Assembly: GCF_011316935.1 (NCBI RefSeq)
Contig: NZ_WLYS01000001.1
Coordinates: 620,001-684,000 of the forward strand
DNA from: Sphingobacterium chungjuense
Lineage (GTDB): Bacteria > Bacteroidota > Bacteroidia > Sphingobacteriales > Sphingobacteriaceae
Direction: 5' to 3'
Length of the DNA: 64,000 nucleotides
Part shown: piece after piece, positions 17,918-26,488 of the stretch
Layout: each line of letters opens with the position of its first letter
Numbering within the stretch: position 1 is the first letter of the stretch
Position numbers and translations under genes: made by a program
Notes under the pieces: model-generated
Told to the model about the DNA's origin: nothing
What the model saw: only the letters and a program-made list of their open reading frames with translations
Databases searched by the model: none

Positions 17918-20900
17918 ATGTTAAAAAAGGTAGTACCATTTATGGTTCTCTTGGCGGGGCAAACTGTGACGTCTTTCGCACAAAATGAAACCCTGCTCCT
18001 TCGGAATCCAAGTATTAGCGACAAACATATCTCTTTTGTATACGGAGGAGATATTTGGCTGGCAGACAAAAACGGCACTAATGCTCGCCGTATGACGGTA
18101 AATCCTGGCGTAGAACAAAATCCGATCTTCTCGCCAGATGGTTCGCAAGTCGCATTTACAGGTAATTATGACGGCAATACCGATGTTTATGTCGTATCTA
18201 TTCAAGGTGGCGAGCCACGTCGCGTTACGCATCATCCTGCCTCGGATGTATTGCGTGGATGGTTGAATAACAATGAAGTATATTTCACGACTTCTCGAGG
18301 GTTTACCTATTCTCTAGGATCGCGTTTATACAAATCGGATATCAACAAAGGCACAGATCAACCATTAACGATGCCAGAAGCTTATCAGGGATCGCCTTCG
18401 GCGGATGGAAGGTATTGGGCCTATATCAAAAATGGAGATCCAACCGAACGCGATCGCGTGGCATTCAAACGTTACCGCGGTGGTGGCATGCCGTCCATCT
18501 GGATTTTTGATTCAAAAACGCATCACGTAGAAGTCGTTCCCGGAGAAAACTGTAACGATGTAAAACCAGTTTGGCTCGGTGATCACGTGTACTTCTTGTC
18601 CGACAGAGAAAAAACCGTAAACATCTTCAGCTATAACATCAAGACCAAGAAGGTCGAAAAACTGACGAATTTCACCGATTACGATGTGCGTTCGCTGCAA
18701 GGGAAAGGTAATGAATTAGTATTTGAGCAGAATGGAAAGATCAATTTATTGCAAACAAGCTCCAAATCGGTTACACCTCTTGCTATTCAGATCCATGCAG
18801 ATGCGCTGTACAAACGCCCTCACTACGTGCAAATGAAAGAGGGCATCCGCGGTTGGAACATCTCTCCCACTGGTCAACGGGCACTTTTCGAAGCGCGTGG
18901 TGAAATATTCTCCGTACCCAAAGAGAAAGGCGATGCACGCAATCTGTCCAATTCTCCGGGTACACATGAGCGTTTCCCGGCTTGGTCTCCCGATGGCAAA
19001 TGGATTTCATTTATCTCTGACAAAAACGGACAATATGAATTAGTGCTTCGCGACCAAAAGGCAGAAAAAGAACCCACCTACATCAAATTAGGTGAAACCG
19101 CCTTCTATTTTCAACCCACATGGTCGCCAGATAGCAAAAAGCTATTCTATAATGATGCGCATTTGAACTTGTACTATATCGATGTGGACACCAAAACTAC
19201 AGTAAAAGTAGATGACGATTATTTGGCATCGCATACCGGCCGCACTTATAATCACTTCCAACCAAGCTGGTCTACCGATTCGAAATGGATTTCGTATATC
19301 AAGGCCTTGCCAAATGGTGTTACAGCGGTCTTCATGTACAATTTGGACAGCAAAAAAACACAGCAAATCACCGACGGCATGGGCGCGGTACGCCAGCCGG
19401 TATTTACACGTGATGGCAAGTACCTTGTTTTCCAAGCGAGTACCAATACAGGATTAACTAATTCTGGATTACATATGACGGCTTATGATCGCAGTCCGGA
19501 GTACAATACCTACGCCTTTATCTTATCTAGTGAAACACCATCCATCTTCAAAAACGAAAGTGATGAAGAAACGGTAAAAACTGAAACGGCAAATGCGGAC
19601 AGCAACAAGAAAGGTGAAGCCGATAAAAAAGACACAAAAAGCGAGGAGCAGGAAAGTAAAACTGCGAAGATCAAGGATATTAAAGTCGACTTCGATCAGA
19701 TCAATAACCGGATTGTCGCACTTCCTATATCAACCGGTGTTGGACAACTAAGCGGATTAGTAGAGAATATGCTGGTTTACTCCAAAGGGCGCAGTATTTT
19801 CTCCTACGATCTCAACAAGCTTGAAGAGAAAAACCTAATCGATAATACCTACAGCTTTGTGATTAGTGCCGATGGTAAAAAAATGCTTTACCGTACGTCC
19901 GACGGATACTATATCGTAGATGCCGGTAAAAAGCCTGCTGGCGCCCCAGAAAAACTGAAAGTAGATGATGTACAGCAGCTGGTAGACCCTAAAGCAGAAT
20001 GGGATCAGGTGTTCAACGAAGTTTGGGCCATGCAAAAAGAATTTTTCTATGTAGAAAACATGCATGGTGTAGATTGGAATGCAATGAAAACGAAATATGC
20101 GAAGTTCTTACCCTATGTAAATCACCGGTCAGATCTTGGGTATTTACTCAACGAAATGATGGGCGAAATGGTCGTTGGTCACAACTATATCTATCCCGGA
20201 GATGAACCTTCCACACCGTCCGTATCTGCGGGTGTATTGGGTGCGGATTATGAGATTAGCAATAATCGTTATCGCATCGCGAAGATTTACACACGCATGG
20301 ATTGGAACCCTTCTTTCAAAGCACCGTTGGCAGAGCCAGGATTGAATATTAAAGAAGGCGATTACATCTTAGCAGTAAACGGCAAAGAACTGACGGCAGA
20401 TATGGATATCTACAGCCTTTTTGACCATACGGTAGACAAACAAGTCACGCTAAAAGTTAACTCAAAAGCTTCTTTGGATGGTTCGCGAGAAGTGATTGTA
20501 AAACCAATCTCTTACGCTAATGAGGTAGGTTTGCGTCGCCAAAACTGGGTCGAGAAAAACCGCCAGAAAGTAGATGCGGCCAGTAACGGACAGATCGCTT
20601 ATGTGTATATGCCCAATACAGGTCGTGAAGGTTATGATTCTTTCAATCGTTATTACTTCTCGCAAATGGACAAAAAAGCCTTGCTGCTGGATGAACGTAA
20701 TAACGGTGGTGGTTCGGTAGCAGATTATGTCATCGATTTACTTTCGCGCGATTTAATCTCCGGATGGGGAATCCGCGATGGAAAAAGCTTCACCACACCA
20801 GGCAATGGTATTTACGGACCGAAAGCCATGATCATCAATGAAAATGCGGGATCTGGGGGCGATATGATGCCATACATGTTCCGATTCAAAGGTTTAGGCA

Positions 20901-21193
20901 AATTAGTTGGACGTACTACGATGGGCATCTTGGTCGGTATCTCTGGTTATCCACCGTTATTAGATGGCGGTAGCATTACGTCACCAAACTTTGGTGTATT
21001 TGACCTAAAGGGCAATTACATCATTGAAAATGAAGGTGTCGCACCAGATATTTTTGTAGAGCAAATGCCAAAAGACTTATTAGACGGTAAAGATCCACAA
21101 TTGGAGCGAACCGTTAAGCTACTCTTGGAAGAGATGAAAACCTATCCTTACCAAGAAATGAAAAAACCAGTTGATCCAATCCGGGTCAATTAA
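17918..21193 (+). CDS. Tricorn-like S41 peptidase with beta-propeller
   Basis: Large secreted or periplasmic serine peptidase, 1091 residues, resembling the tricorn protease. A signal peptide (to about residue 22, TSFAQ) is followed by WD40/PD40-like propeller repeats (residues about 25-520, for example NPIFSPDGSQVAFTGNYDG and FPAWSPDGKWISFISD). A charged low-complexity linker with Lys/Glu runs from about 545 to 585. The C-terminal tricorn core, PDZ and S41 domains follow. The nucleophile is Ser979 in NENAGSGGD, and His755 in GEMVVGHNY matches the tricorn catalytic His. It probably trims peptides in the periplasm. It is monocistronic, with a terminator downstream. Confidence 0.9.
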   Translation: MLKKVVPFMVLLAGQTVTSFAQNETLLLRNPSISDKHISFVYGGDIWLADKNGTNARRMTVNPGVEQNPIFSPDGSQVAFTGNYDGNTDVYVVSIQGGEPRRVTHHPASDVLRGWLNNNEVYFTTSRGFTYSLGSRLYKSDINKGTDQPLTMPEAYQGSPSADGRYWAYIKNGDPTERDRVAFKRYRGGGMPSIWIFDSKTHHVEVVPGENCNDVKPVWLGDHVYFLSDREKTVNIFSYNIKTKKVEKLTNFTDYDVRSLQGKGNELVFEQNGKINLLQTSSKSVTPLAIQIHADALYKRPHYVQMKEGIRGWNISPTGQRALFEARGEIFSVPKEKGDARNLSNSPGTHERFPAWSPDGKWISFISDKNGQYELVLRDQKAEKEPTYIKLGETAFYFQPTWSPDSKKLFYNDAHLNLYYIDVDTKTTVKVDDDYLASHTGRTYNHFQPSWSTDSKWISYIKALPNGVTAVFMYNLDSKKTQQITDGMGAVRQPVFTRDGKYLVFQASTNTGLTNSGLHMTAYDRSPEYNTYAFILSSETPSIFKNESDEETVKTETANADSNKKGEADKKDTKSEEQESKTAKIKDIKVDFDQINNRIVALPISTGVGQLSGLVENMLVYSKGRSIFSYDLNKLEEKNLIDNTYSFVISADGKKMLYRTSDGYYIVDAGKKPAGAPEKLKVDDVQQLVDPKAEWDQVFNEVWAMQKEFFYVENMHGVDWNAMKTKYAKFLPYVNHRSDLGYLLNEMMGEMVVGHNYIYPGDEPSTPSVSAGVLGADYEISNNRYRIAKIYTRMDWNPSFKAPLAEPGLNIKEGDYILAVNGKELTADMDIYSLFDHTVDKQVTLKVNSKASLDGSREVIVKPISYANEVGLRRQNWVEKNRQKVDAASNGQIAYVYMPNTGREGYDSFNRYYFSQMDKKALLLDERNNGGGSVADYVIDLLSRDLISGWGIRDGKSFTTPGNGIYGPKAMIINENAGSGGDMMPYMFRFKGLGKLVGRTTMGILVGISGYPPLLDGGSITSPNFGVFDLKGNYIIENEGVAPDIFVEQMPKDLLDGKDPQLERTVKLLLEEMKTYPYQEMKKPVDPIRVN

Positions 21194-21216
21194 GCGCTGA
21201 TTTTTTTGAACTTTTT

Positions 21217-21252
21217 AAGGGGCTGCCTATTCATTTAGGCAGCCCCTTTTTT
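21217..21252 (+). terminator. Rho-independent terminator after tricorn-like gene
   Basis: AAGGGGCTGCCTA and TAGGCAGCCCCTT form a 13-bp stem with loop TTCATT, followed by six T. Confidence 0.92.
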
Positions 21253-21265
21253 GAAAGTTTTTACC

Positions 21266-21273
21266 TATTTTCG
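21266..21273 (+). promoter_or_regulatory. -7-like element close to CPBP protease start
   Basis: TATTTTCG lies only 4 nt before the ATG at 21278, so a transcript started here would be nearly leaderless. It differs from the TAnnTTTG consensus by one base, and the -33 box is weak. Confidence 0.4.
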
Positions 21274-21277
21274 AGCT

Positions 21278-22222
21278 ATGCAGTCACTAAAATCACCTAC
21301 CAATTCACCCGGAATTTCTCTCGTCATTCTTTTCGGATTGGTCTTACTTTGTTCATTCACACTTCAACTCGTTGCCCTTTTGGGTTATGCTGCCATTTTT
21401 GAAAACGTGGGCGACCTGCTTGTTGCAGGTCAAAATGCACTAGCCCTCGGAAGCGGTAATACAGGCTTTATGTACACGATGCTTGCAACCAGTAGCATTT
21501 CTACCTTTTTATTACCACCAATTATACTGCAAATTATCGAACGAAATAGCACGATTCAATACCTTCCCATGTCGCGCACTACACCGGCGCTGTTTTTCGG
21601 ATTGGCTGTGCTTTTTTTAGTGGCATTTAGTCCGATCATGAACCTCATCGGCGAGTGGAACAGAGATATGCTATTACCGCAATCTTGGAACGGCGTAGAA
21701 AGTTGGATGCGCCAAAAGGAGGACGAGATGGCGTTGCTGACCGAAAATTTAGTCATGAACAATTCCTTGTCTCGCCTAGCATTGAATCTTCTCACGATCG
21801 CCGTGCTACCAGCTATCGCTGAAGAATTTTTCTTCCGCGGCGCTTTACAAAATATTTTGGGGCGATGGATCACCAATAAACATGTCGTTATTTGGGTGAC
21901 CGCCATTATTTTCTCTGCGATCCATGTGCAGTTTTTTGGTTTTTTTCCGAGAATGCTTTTAGGAGCTATATTCGGCTACATGTTGCTACTAACCAACAAC
22001 ATATGGATTCCGATTTTGGCGCATTTTGTCAACAATGCTACCGTGGTGTTTGTCGCTTTTTACTACAGCACGAAAGGTTATTCCTATCAACAACTGATGA
22101 CGGAAGATCCGTTTCACATCAGCCTTTATTTTGTGAGTTTAATTGCGAGTGTCGCCGTAGGTTGGTATTTTTATAGGCAATCAACAAAAATAAAATCCAA
22201 ACTATGGAACCAGGCTGGGTAA
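21278..22222 (+). CDS. CPBP-family intramembrane metalloprotease (CAAX protease-like)
   Basis: Multi-pass membrane protease of the Abi/CPBP family, about 314 residues. It has at least six hydrophobic segments, starting with ISLVILFGLVLLCSFTLQLV. The catalytic motif EExxxR is seen as EEFFFRGAL (Glu182-Glu183 from this start). The second motif lies in SAIHVQFFGFFPRMLLGA and the third in LAHFVNNA. A TTG at 21251 would lengthen the frame, but it falls inside the T-run of the preceding terminator, so ATG 21278 is preferred. The gene overlaps the next one by 19 bases and heads an operon with DUF2007, cdsA and DUF2461. Substrates are unknown. Confidence 0.88.
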   Translation: MQSLKSPTNSPGISLVILFGLVLLCSFTLQLVALLGYAAIFENVGDLLVAGQNALALGSGNTGFMYTMLATSSISTFLLPPIILQIIERNSTIQYLPMSRTTPALFFGLAVLFLVAFSPIMNLIGEWNRDMLLPQSWNGVESWMRQKEDEMALLTENLVMNNSLSRLALNLLTIAVLPAIAEEFFFRGALQNILGRWITNKHVVIWVTAIIFSAIHVQFFGFFPRMLLGAIFGYMLLLTNNIWIPILAHFVNNATVVFVAFYYSTKGYSYQQLMTEDPFHISLYFVSLIASVAVGWYFYRQSTKIKSKLWNQAG

Positions 22223-22419
22223 AAATAAACACGTATAGCATTGTGGTGGAGGCAGAAATTGTACGGCAGATGCTCATCGAGAATGATATTCCGGCTGTCG
22301 TGGTCAACAAACAGGACGTCTATGTTCGATTTGGCAACGTGGAATTGTACGTACAGCAAGAGAATGAAGCTGCAGCCTTACAGCTGATCGATCAACAATC
22401 CAATAATCCGGTCGATTAA
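22204..22419 (+). CDS. DUF2007-type small protein
   Basis: 71-residue protein with the fold of the DUF2007 putative signal-transducing family. It has VKINTYSIVVEAEIVRQMLI, then NDIPAVVVNKQDV and ELYVQQENEAAALQLI, a pattern of a short ferredoxin-like alpha/beta domain. No catalytic residues are evident. Its start overlaps the protease gene, and its stop TAA shares a base with the cdsA ATG, so all three are translationally coupled. Its biochemical role is unknown in the family. Confidence 0.8.
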   Translation: MEPGWVKINTYSIVVEAEIVRQMLIENDIPAVVVNKQDVYVRFGNVELYVQQENEAAALQLIDQQSNNPVD

Positions 22420-23219
22420 TGCTTCAACGTGCCATTACAGGGGCGGTTTTTATTACCGTATTAATTGGTTCCGCGTTAGCTGGAGCCACCATCTTTACCA
22501 TCTTCTTTTCGTTAGTTGGCGTTTGGTGTTTGTATGAATTTTTTGGTATAGTTCGTCAACAGCAAGATGTACTTCCAGTGACTGGAATCGGAATACTAAC
22601 AGCGGTATTGCTCGGTTTATTATTGGGATTACATCATTTAGAACTGCTATCATTGCGTTACAGCGCGATTATCATTCCTTGTATTAGTTTGATTTTTATT
22701 GTACCGCTGTACCGCGGCCATGCCAAGCCATTTCACGACATCTCGTATACGTTGACCGGTTTGTTGTACACAGCATTTCCATTTTTCTGTTTTGTAGCAC
22801 TCGGATTTATCCGCGGATCTTATCAAGCGCAGATTCCACTTGGCTTTTTATTCATGCTATGGAGCAATGATACGGGCGCCTATCTGGTTGGTCGCAGCAT
22901 CGGTCGTACCAAGCTATTTGAACGTATCTCACCCAACAAAACATGGGAAGGATTTTTAGGTGGATTGGCTTTTGCTCTGGGAGTAGCAGCTTTGTTATCG
23001 CATTTTTATCCGATCTTGCCGCTGTGGCAATGGCTGGTGATGGGATTCCTCATTGGTACTTTTGGCACCTTGGGTGATCTGGTCGAATCCATGTTAAAAA
23101 GGACTTTAGGCGTGAAGGATTCGGGTAATATTTTACCCGGACACGGCGGTTTATTAGATCGCTTTGACGGTTTGTTGATTGCTGCGCCTTTGGTTTGGGT
23201 ATTTTTACTTTTAGTGTAA
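22419..23219 (+). CDS. cdsA: Phosphatidate cytidylyltransferase
   Basis: Inner membrane enzyme that makes CDP-diacylglycerol from phosphatidate and CTP, the branch point of phospholipid synthesis. 266 residues with about seven to eight hydrophobic helices. The CDS signature is complete near the C-terminus: SMLKRTLGVKDSG, then PGHGGLLDRFDG. WSNDTGAYLVGR and ISPNKTWEGFLGG are also typical. The ATG overlaps the previous stop (TAATG), and DUF2461 starts 1 base after the cdsA stop. Length and motif placement are normal for the family. Confidence 0.96.
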   Translation: MLQRAITGAVFITVLIGSALAGATIFTIFFSLVGVWCLYEFFGIVRQQQDVLPVTGIGILTAVLLGLLLGLHHLELLSLRYSAIIIPCISLIFIVPLYRGHAKPFHDISYTLTGLLYTAFPFFCFVALGFIRGSYQAQIPLGFLFMLWSNDTGAYLVGRSIGRTKLFERISPNKTWEGFLGGLAFALGVAALLSHFYPILPLWQWLVMGFLIGTFGTLGDLVESMLKRTLGVKDSGNILPGHGGLLDRFDGLLIAAPLVWVFLLLV

Positions 23220-23220
23220 T

Positions 23221-23889
23221 ATGACAACAAAGATCTATCCGGCAACTTTTGCCTTTTTAAGTGAACTAGCGGAGAATAATAATCGCGAGTGGTTTCAAGA
23301 GCACAAAGAGCGCTACGATGCGGCTCAACAGAATATGAAGGGGTTTGTGCAAGCGATTATTATGCGTTTGTCGGAGGTAGATCCTCATATTCATCAAGAT
23401 ATCAATCCTTCCAAATGCTTGTTTAGGATCTATCGGGATGTTCGCTTTTCGAAGAATAAAGCACCTTACAAAAATTGGCTAGCGGCGGGTATTTCGGTGG
23501 ATGGACGAAAATTGGATGGTCCGGAGTATTACATTCACGTCGAGCCCAAAAAGATTTTTCTGGCGGTCGGTTATTGGCGACCAAATAAAGCGCATCTCGA
23601 CTTAATCCGTCAGGAGATTGATTACAATGCCGAAGAACTGCATACCGCCTTGGCAAAAGGAAAATGGAAATGGACCGATCTAGGAACAGAAGATAAATTG
23701 GTAAGGCCGCCGGCAGGATACGAGGCCGATCATCCACATATTGACATACTCAAATTGAAAAGTTTTACGCTAAGTAGCGAAGTGCCGCAAATAACGATGG
23801 AAAGCGAAGGTGCGCTGGATGCTGTTATGGAGATTTATACATCCTGTCTGCCATTTAAGAATTATATTCATCAAGCCATTGATCAATAA
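23221..23889 (+). CDS. DUF2461 / TIGR02453-family protein
   Basis: 222-residue soluble protein of the DUF2461 family. Recognisable segments are FLSELAENNNREWFQEHKER, FRIYRDVRFSKNKAPYKNWL and YYIHVEPKKIFLAVGYWRP, which match the conserved blocks of the family. No activity is established for it. It follows cdsA by one base and ends the operon that starts with the CPBP protease. The last 7 bases overlap the end of the convergent anmK gene, and no hairpin terminator separates them. Confidence 0.85.
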   Translation: MTTKIYPATFAFLSELAENNNREWFQEHKERYDAAQQNMKGFVQAIIMRLSEVDPHIHQDINPSKCLFRIYRDVRFSKNKAPYKNWLAAGISVDGRKLDGPEYYIHVEPKKIFLAVGYWRPNKAHLDLIRQEIDYNAEELHTALAKGKWKWTDLGTEDKLVRPPAGYEADHPHIDILKLKSFTLSSEVPQITMESEGALDAVMEIYTSCLPFKNYIHQAIDQ

Positions 23890-25073
23890 GGAAAGCTAAT
23901 CTTTCCCATGCAGACTGCTGGCGAACCAGCGATATGCGCCACATTTGCTGGTGCTCCTGCAATCGTTTCGTTGGCTAAAACGGCAAATAAAGCCGCCTCT
24001 TTTGCATCCGGATCGAATCCTATCGCATCAAATGAGTGCACACAACAATCCGCTAATCCTTGCTGAATTCCTTGCATTAGATACGGATTATGCAATCCAC
24101 CACCACTGATATAAACGGATACAGCATCTAACTCATCGACTGCTCGACGTATGCCATCCACCGTACTTTCAATCGTAAATTGAGCCAGCGTAGCTAAGAT
24201 ATCTGCGTGATCTAAATTGATAACCTTCGCCTCTTGCATCGCGTTGTCTAACAATGACAAATTGAACAACTCTGGCCCAGTTGTTTTTGGAAAATGCTGC
24301 TTTAGAAAAGCTGTTTCGAGCAGCATTTGTAAAAGTTCATCATGAACTACACCCCGACTTGCTAATTCACCATCACGATCCATCTCTTCACCCAAATGCT
24401 TTTGCATGTACTGATTCATCAAGGTATTTCCAGGCCCTAAATCGGTCGCATAGGCGGATAATCCGGAAGATTGCTTCGGAAGGAAGGTAAAGTTGGCAAT
24501 GCCACCGATATTTAATAAGACGCGATATTCTTCTTCGGAAGTGTATAAGAGAGCATCGCCATACACGACCAATGGCGCACCATCGCCGCCCGCGGCGACA
24601 TGTTTTTGTCGAAAATCAGAAATCGTGATAATACCGGTCTTCACCGCGATATGATCGCCATCTCCGATCTGCAATGTGCTGTTCAGTTGATGAGAGTGGC
24701 TACCTTTTGGCGCATGAAATACCGTTTGCCCATGGCTTGCGATGAGGTCAATATCTTCGCTTCTCAATCCCCAAGATTTCATACTTGCAAGTACGAGATC
24801 AGCATGTACTTGTGCTACCTTCACATGTAGCGTACTCCACATCAAGTGATCTACCTGTTTCTGCGCAAATATTTGCTTCACCTCATGCCGAAAGTCAGCG
24901 GAATAGGATGCCGTAGTAAAGTTCAACAAGCGAAGTCGTGTATTTGTACCACTTCCAGAGATCTGACATAACGCGATATCCAATCCGTCGAGCGACGTAC
25001 CAGACATTAAACCGATGATAAATCGCTCTTTCTTTTGAGCGATCTGGTAAAGCTTTTCGATCTGCGTATTCAT
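23883..25073 (-). CDS. anmK: Anhydro-N-acetylmuramic acid kinase
   Basis: Cytoplasmic kinase of peptidoglycan recycling: it cleaves and phosphorylates 1,6-anhydroMurNAc to MurNAc-6-phosphate. 396 residues with the ASKHA-type N-terminal motif FIIGLMSGTSLDGLDIALCQ, DLIASHGQTVFHAP, LQIGDGDHIA, NIGGIANFT and the later DLGPGNTLMNQY and YISGGGLHNPYLM, all standard AnmK blocks. Transcribed alone, convergent with the DUF2461 gene (7-base overlap) and divergent from gcvH. It fits with the peptidoglycan hydrolases further right, although it is not linked to them. Confidence 0.95.
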   Translation of the reverse strand: MNTQIEKLYQIAQKKERFIIGLMSGTSLDGLDIALCQISGSGTNTRLRLLNFTTASYSADFRHEVKQIFAQKQVDHLMWSTLHVKVAQVHADLVLASMKSWGLRSEDIDLIASHGQTVFHAPKGSHSHQLNSTLQIGDGDHIAVKTGIITISDFRQKHVAAGGDGAPLVVYGDALLYTSEEEYRVLLNIGGIANFTFLPKQSSGLSAYATDLGPGNTLMNQYMQKHLGEEMDRDGELASRGVVHDELLQMLLETAFLKQHFPKTTGPELFNLSLLDNAMQEAKVINLDHADILATLAQFTIESTVDGIRRAVDELDAVSVYISGGGLHNPYLMQGIQQGLADCCVHSFDAIGFDPDAKEAALFAVLANETIAGAPANVAHIAGSPAVCMGKISFPY

Positions 25074-25095
25074 TCAAATAAAGTTACATTTAACT

Positions 25096-25126
25096 TTTGG
25101 ATTGTCGACCGATAATGATAAATTTG
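25096..25126 (+). promoter_or_regulatory. Consensus Bacteroidota promoter of gcvH
   Basis: TTTG (25096-25099), 19 nt, TAAATTTG (25119-25126): an exact match to the TTTG-N19-TAnnTTTG consensus of the Bacteroidota housekeeping sigma factor. It leaves about 15-20 nt before the gcvH ATG. Confidence 0.8.
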
Positions 25127-25145
25127 AAAAAACTATAGAGAAATA

Positions 25146-25526
25146 ATGAATTTTCCAGCAGATTTAAAGTATACAAAAGATCACGAATGGGTTCGTGTGG
25201 AAGGTGATGAAGCCGTTATCGGCATTACGGATTTTGCACAACGCGAGTTGGGTGACATCGTTTTTGTAGACATCAGCAGTGTTGGTGAAGAGGTAGCAGC
25301 AAATGAGGTTTTTGGAACAATCGAAGCAGTGAAAACAGTTTCTGACTTGTTTATGCCTGTTCAGGGAACGGTACTTTCTGTGAATGAAGCGATTGACGCT
25401 TCGCCAGAATTGGTAAATAATGATGCTTACGAAGCAGGGTGGATTATCCGTGTTAAATTAAGCAATCCAGATGATGTAAATGGCTTACTATCGGCTGAAG
25501 AATACAAAGCAGAAGTAACTTCATAA
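25146..25526 (+). CDS. gcvH: Glycine cleavage system H protein
   Basis: Lipoyl carrier protein that shuttles the aminomethyl group between the P, T and L proteins of the glycine cleavage system, 126 residues. It has the family start [20 protein letters not shown]. The lipoylated lysine is Lys63 in [15 protein letters not shown], and the C-terminus contains [15 protein letters not shown]. It is monocistronic with a consensus promoter upstream and a strong bidirectional terminator downstream. The other glycine cleavage genes are not in this window. Confidence 0.97.
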   Translation: MNFPADLKYTKDHEWVRVEGDEAVIGITDFAQRELGDIVFVDISSVGEEVAANEVFGTIEAVKTVSDLFMPVQGTVLSVNEAIDASPELVNNDAYEAGWIIRVKLSNPDDVNGLLSAEEYKAEVTS

Positions 25527-25545
25527 GAACCGATTAATCGGTTTA

Positions 25546-25604
25546 TTATACACAAAAGAGAGCGGCATCTTTATCAGATGCCGCTCTCTTTTGTGTATAA
25601 ATAT
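25546..25604. terminator. Bidirectional terminator between gcvH and DUF6263 gene
   Basis: A perfect 25-bp inverted repeat (25546-25570 and 25576-25600, core GAGAGCGGCATCT) with the 5-nt loop TTATC. A-rich and T-rich flanks on both sides allow termination for both convergent genes. Confidence 0.93.
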
Positions 25605-25612
25605 CGTGCTGC

Positions 25613-26368
25613 TTATTGCTTTTCCATTACGGTCTTATTCGTAATCGAAGCACCTTGTGCATCGACCTTTGAAGTAACCTCTGATTTGACAACAACAAAC
25701 GTAGTTGGATCGTACAAATTAAAACCGCTTGCGGTGATACTCATGGCACCAGCTTCATCAGAAGGTTCAGACTCTAGATTCACGCGAATCAAATCTCCCT
25801 CTTTACCAGCATAGGTCAATTTGTAGTTCAATTCTACTCCTAACTGCTCATTGGGCACAGACATTGACCAGCTTTCTCCTTCTGCGATAGGTTGCTCCGG
25901 AAAACTTGCCGCGCTAAACATCGACTTAATATCGCCTATTCCAGCGAAAGCTTCTGCATCGGCTACATCAATTACCTCAGCGCGATCATTGATTTTTACG
26001 TTGATATCCTTCTTCAATAATGGAGCAAACTGCTCACCCATCTGTTGCGAAACAGGATTGCTATCATCTGGATTCTCCGAGTCATAAGACATCATCATCA
26101 TTTGCATGTTCATGTCCATTTTGATAGACTCGATCTGTGACACGATATTGAATACTTGATCAGCACCTTTGTCTTTAGCAGTTTGTGTCATGACCATATT
26201 GATATCCATGATCATAGACTGCTCTCCTTCTATATCCATATTCATAGCCGTATTATAGACTAATTTTTCTCCGATAGGAGGATTATATCGAAAGGATACC
26301 TTTTCCTGCGCCTGCACGCCTAGCGCTACGGCTAGAAACAAACAAACACTTAATTTTAATTTCTTCAT
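25613..26368 (-). CDS. DUF6263-like secreted protein
   Basis: 251-residue exported protein. A signal peptide (MKKLKLSVCLFLAVALGVQA) precedes a beta-rich domain beginning EKVSFRYNPPIGEKLVYNTA. Methionine-rich stretches (IKMDMNMQMMMMSYDS) lie in the middle, and the repeated Asp/Glu-rich strands look like the lipoprotein-localisation-like fold seen in DUF6263 proteins. No catalytic motif. It is monocistronic and converges on gcvH across the shared terminator. A TATATTTA promoter-like element lies upstream near 26395-26403. Function unknown. Confidence 0.75.
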   Translation of the reverse strand: MKKLKLSVCLFLAVALGVQAQEKVSFRYNPPIGEKLVYNTAMNMDIEGEQSMIMDINMVMTQTAKDKGADQVFNIVSQIESIKMDMNMQMMMMSYDSENPDDSNPVSQQMGEQFAPLLKKDINVKINDRAEVIDVADAEAFAGIGDIKSMFSAASFPEQPIAEGESWSMSVPNEQLGVELNYKLTYAGKEGDLIRVNLESEPSDEAGAMSITASGFNLYDPTTFVVVKSEVTSKVDAQGASITNKTVMEKQ

Positions 26369-26426
26369 GTTGAGTTACTAAGTATTTATAATAGCTAAAT
26401 ATAGCAATTATGACTGGTATTTTCAC

Positions 26427-26466
26427 TAAAAAAGGAAACCTCCATGCTTGGGGCATGGAGGTTTCC
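26427..26466 (-). terminator. Terminator of pdhB
   Basis: GGAAACCTCCATGC pairs with GCATGGAGGTTTCC around a short loop (26434-26466). Read on the minus strand it is followed by a T-run (26427-26433). Confidence 0.9.
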
Positions 26467-26488
26467 GAATGACTTTAGTATTAAAATC

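Noticed and set aside
25074..25145. Possible glycine riboswitch before gcvH
   Set aside because: The leader is under 30 nt and has a consensus promoter; there is no room for an aptamer.
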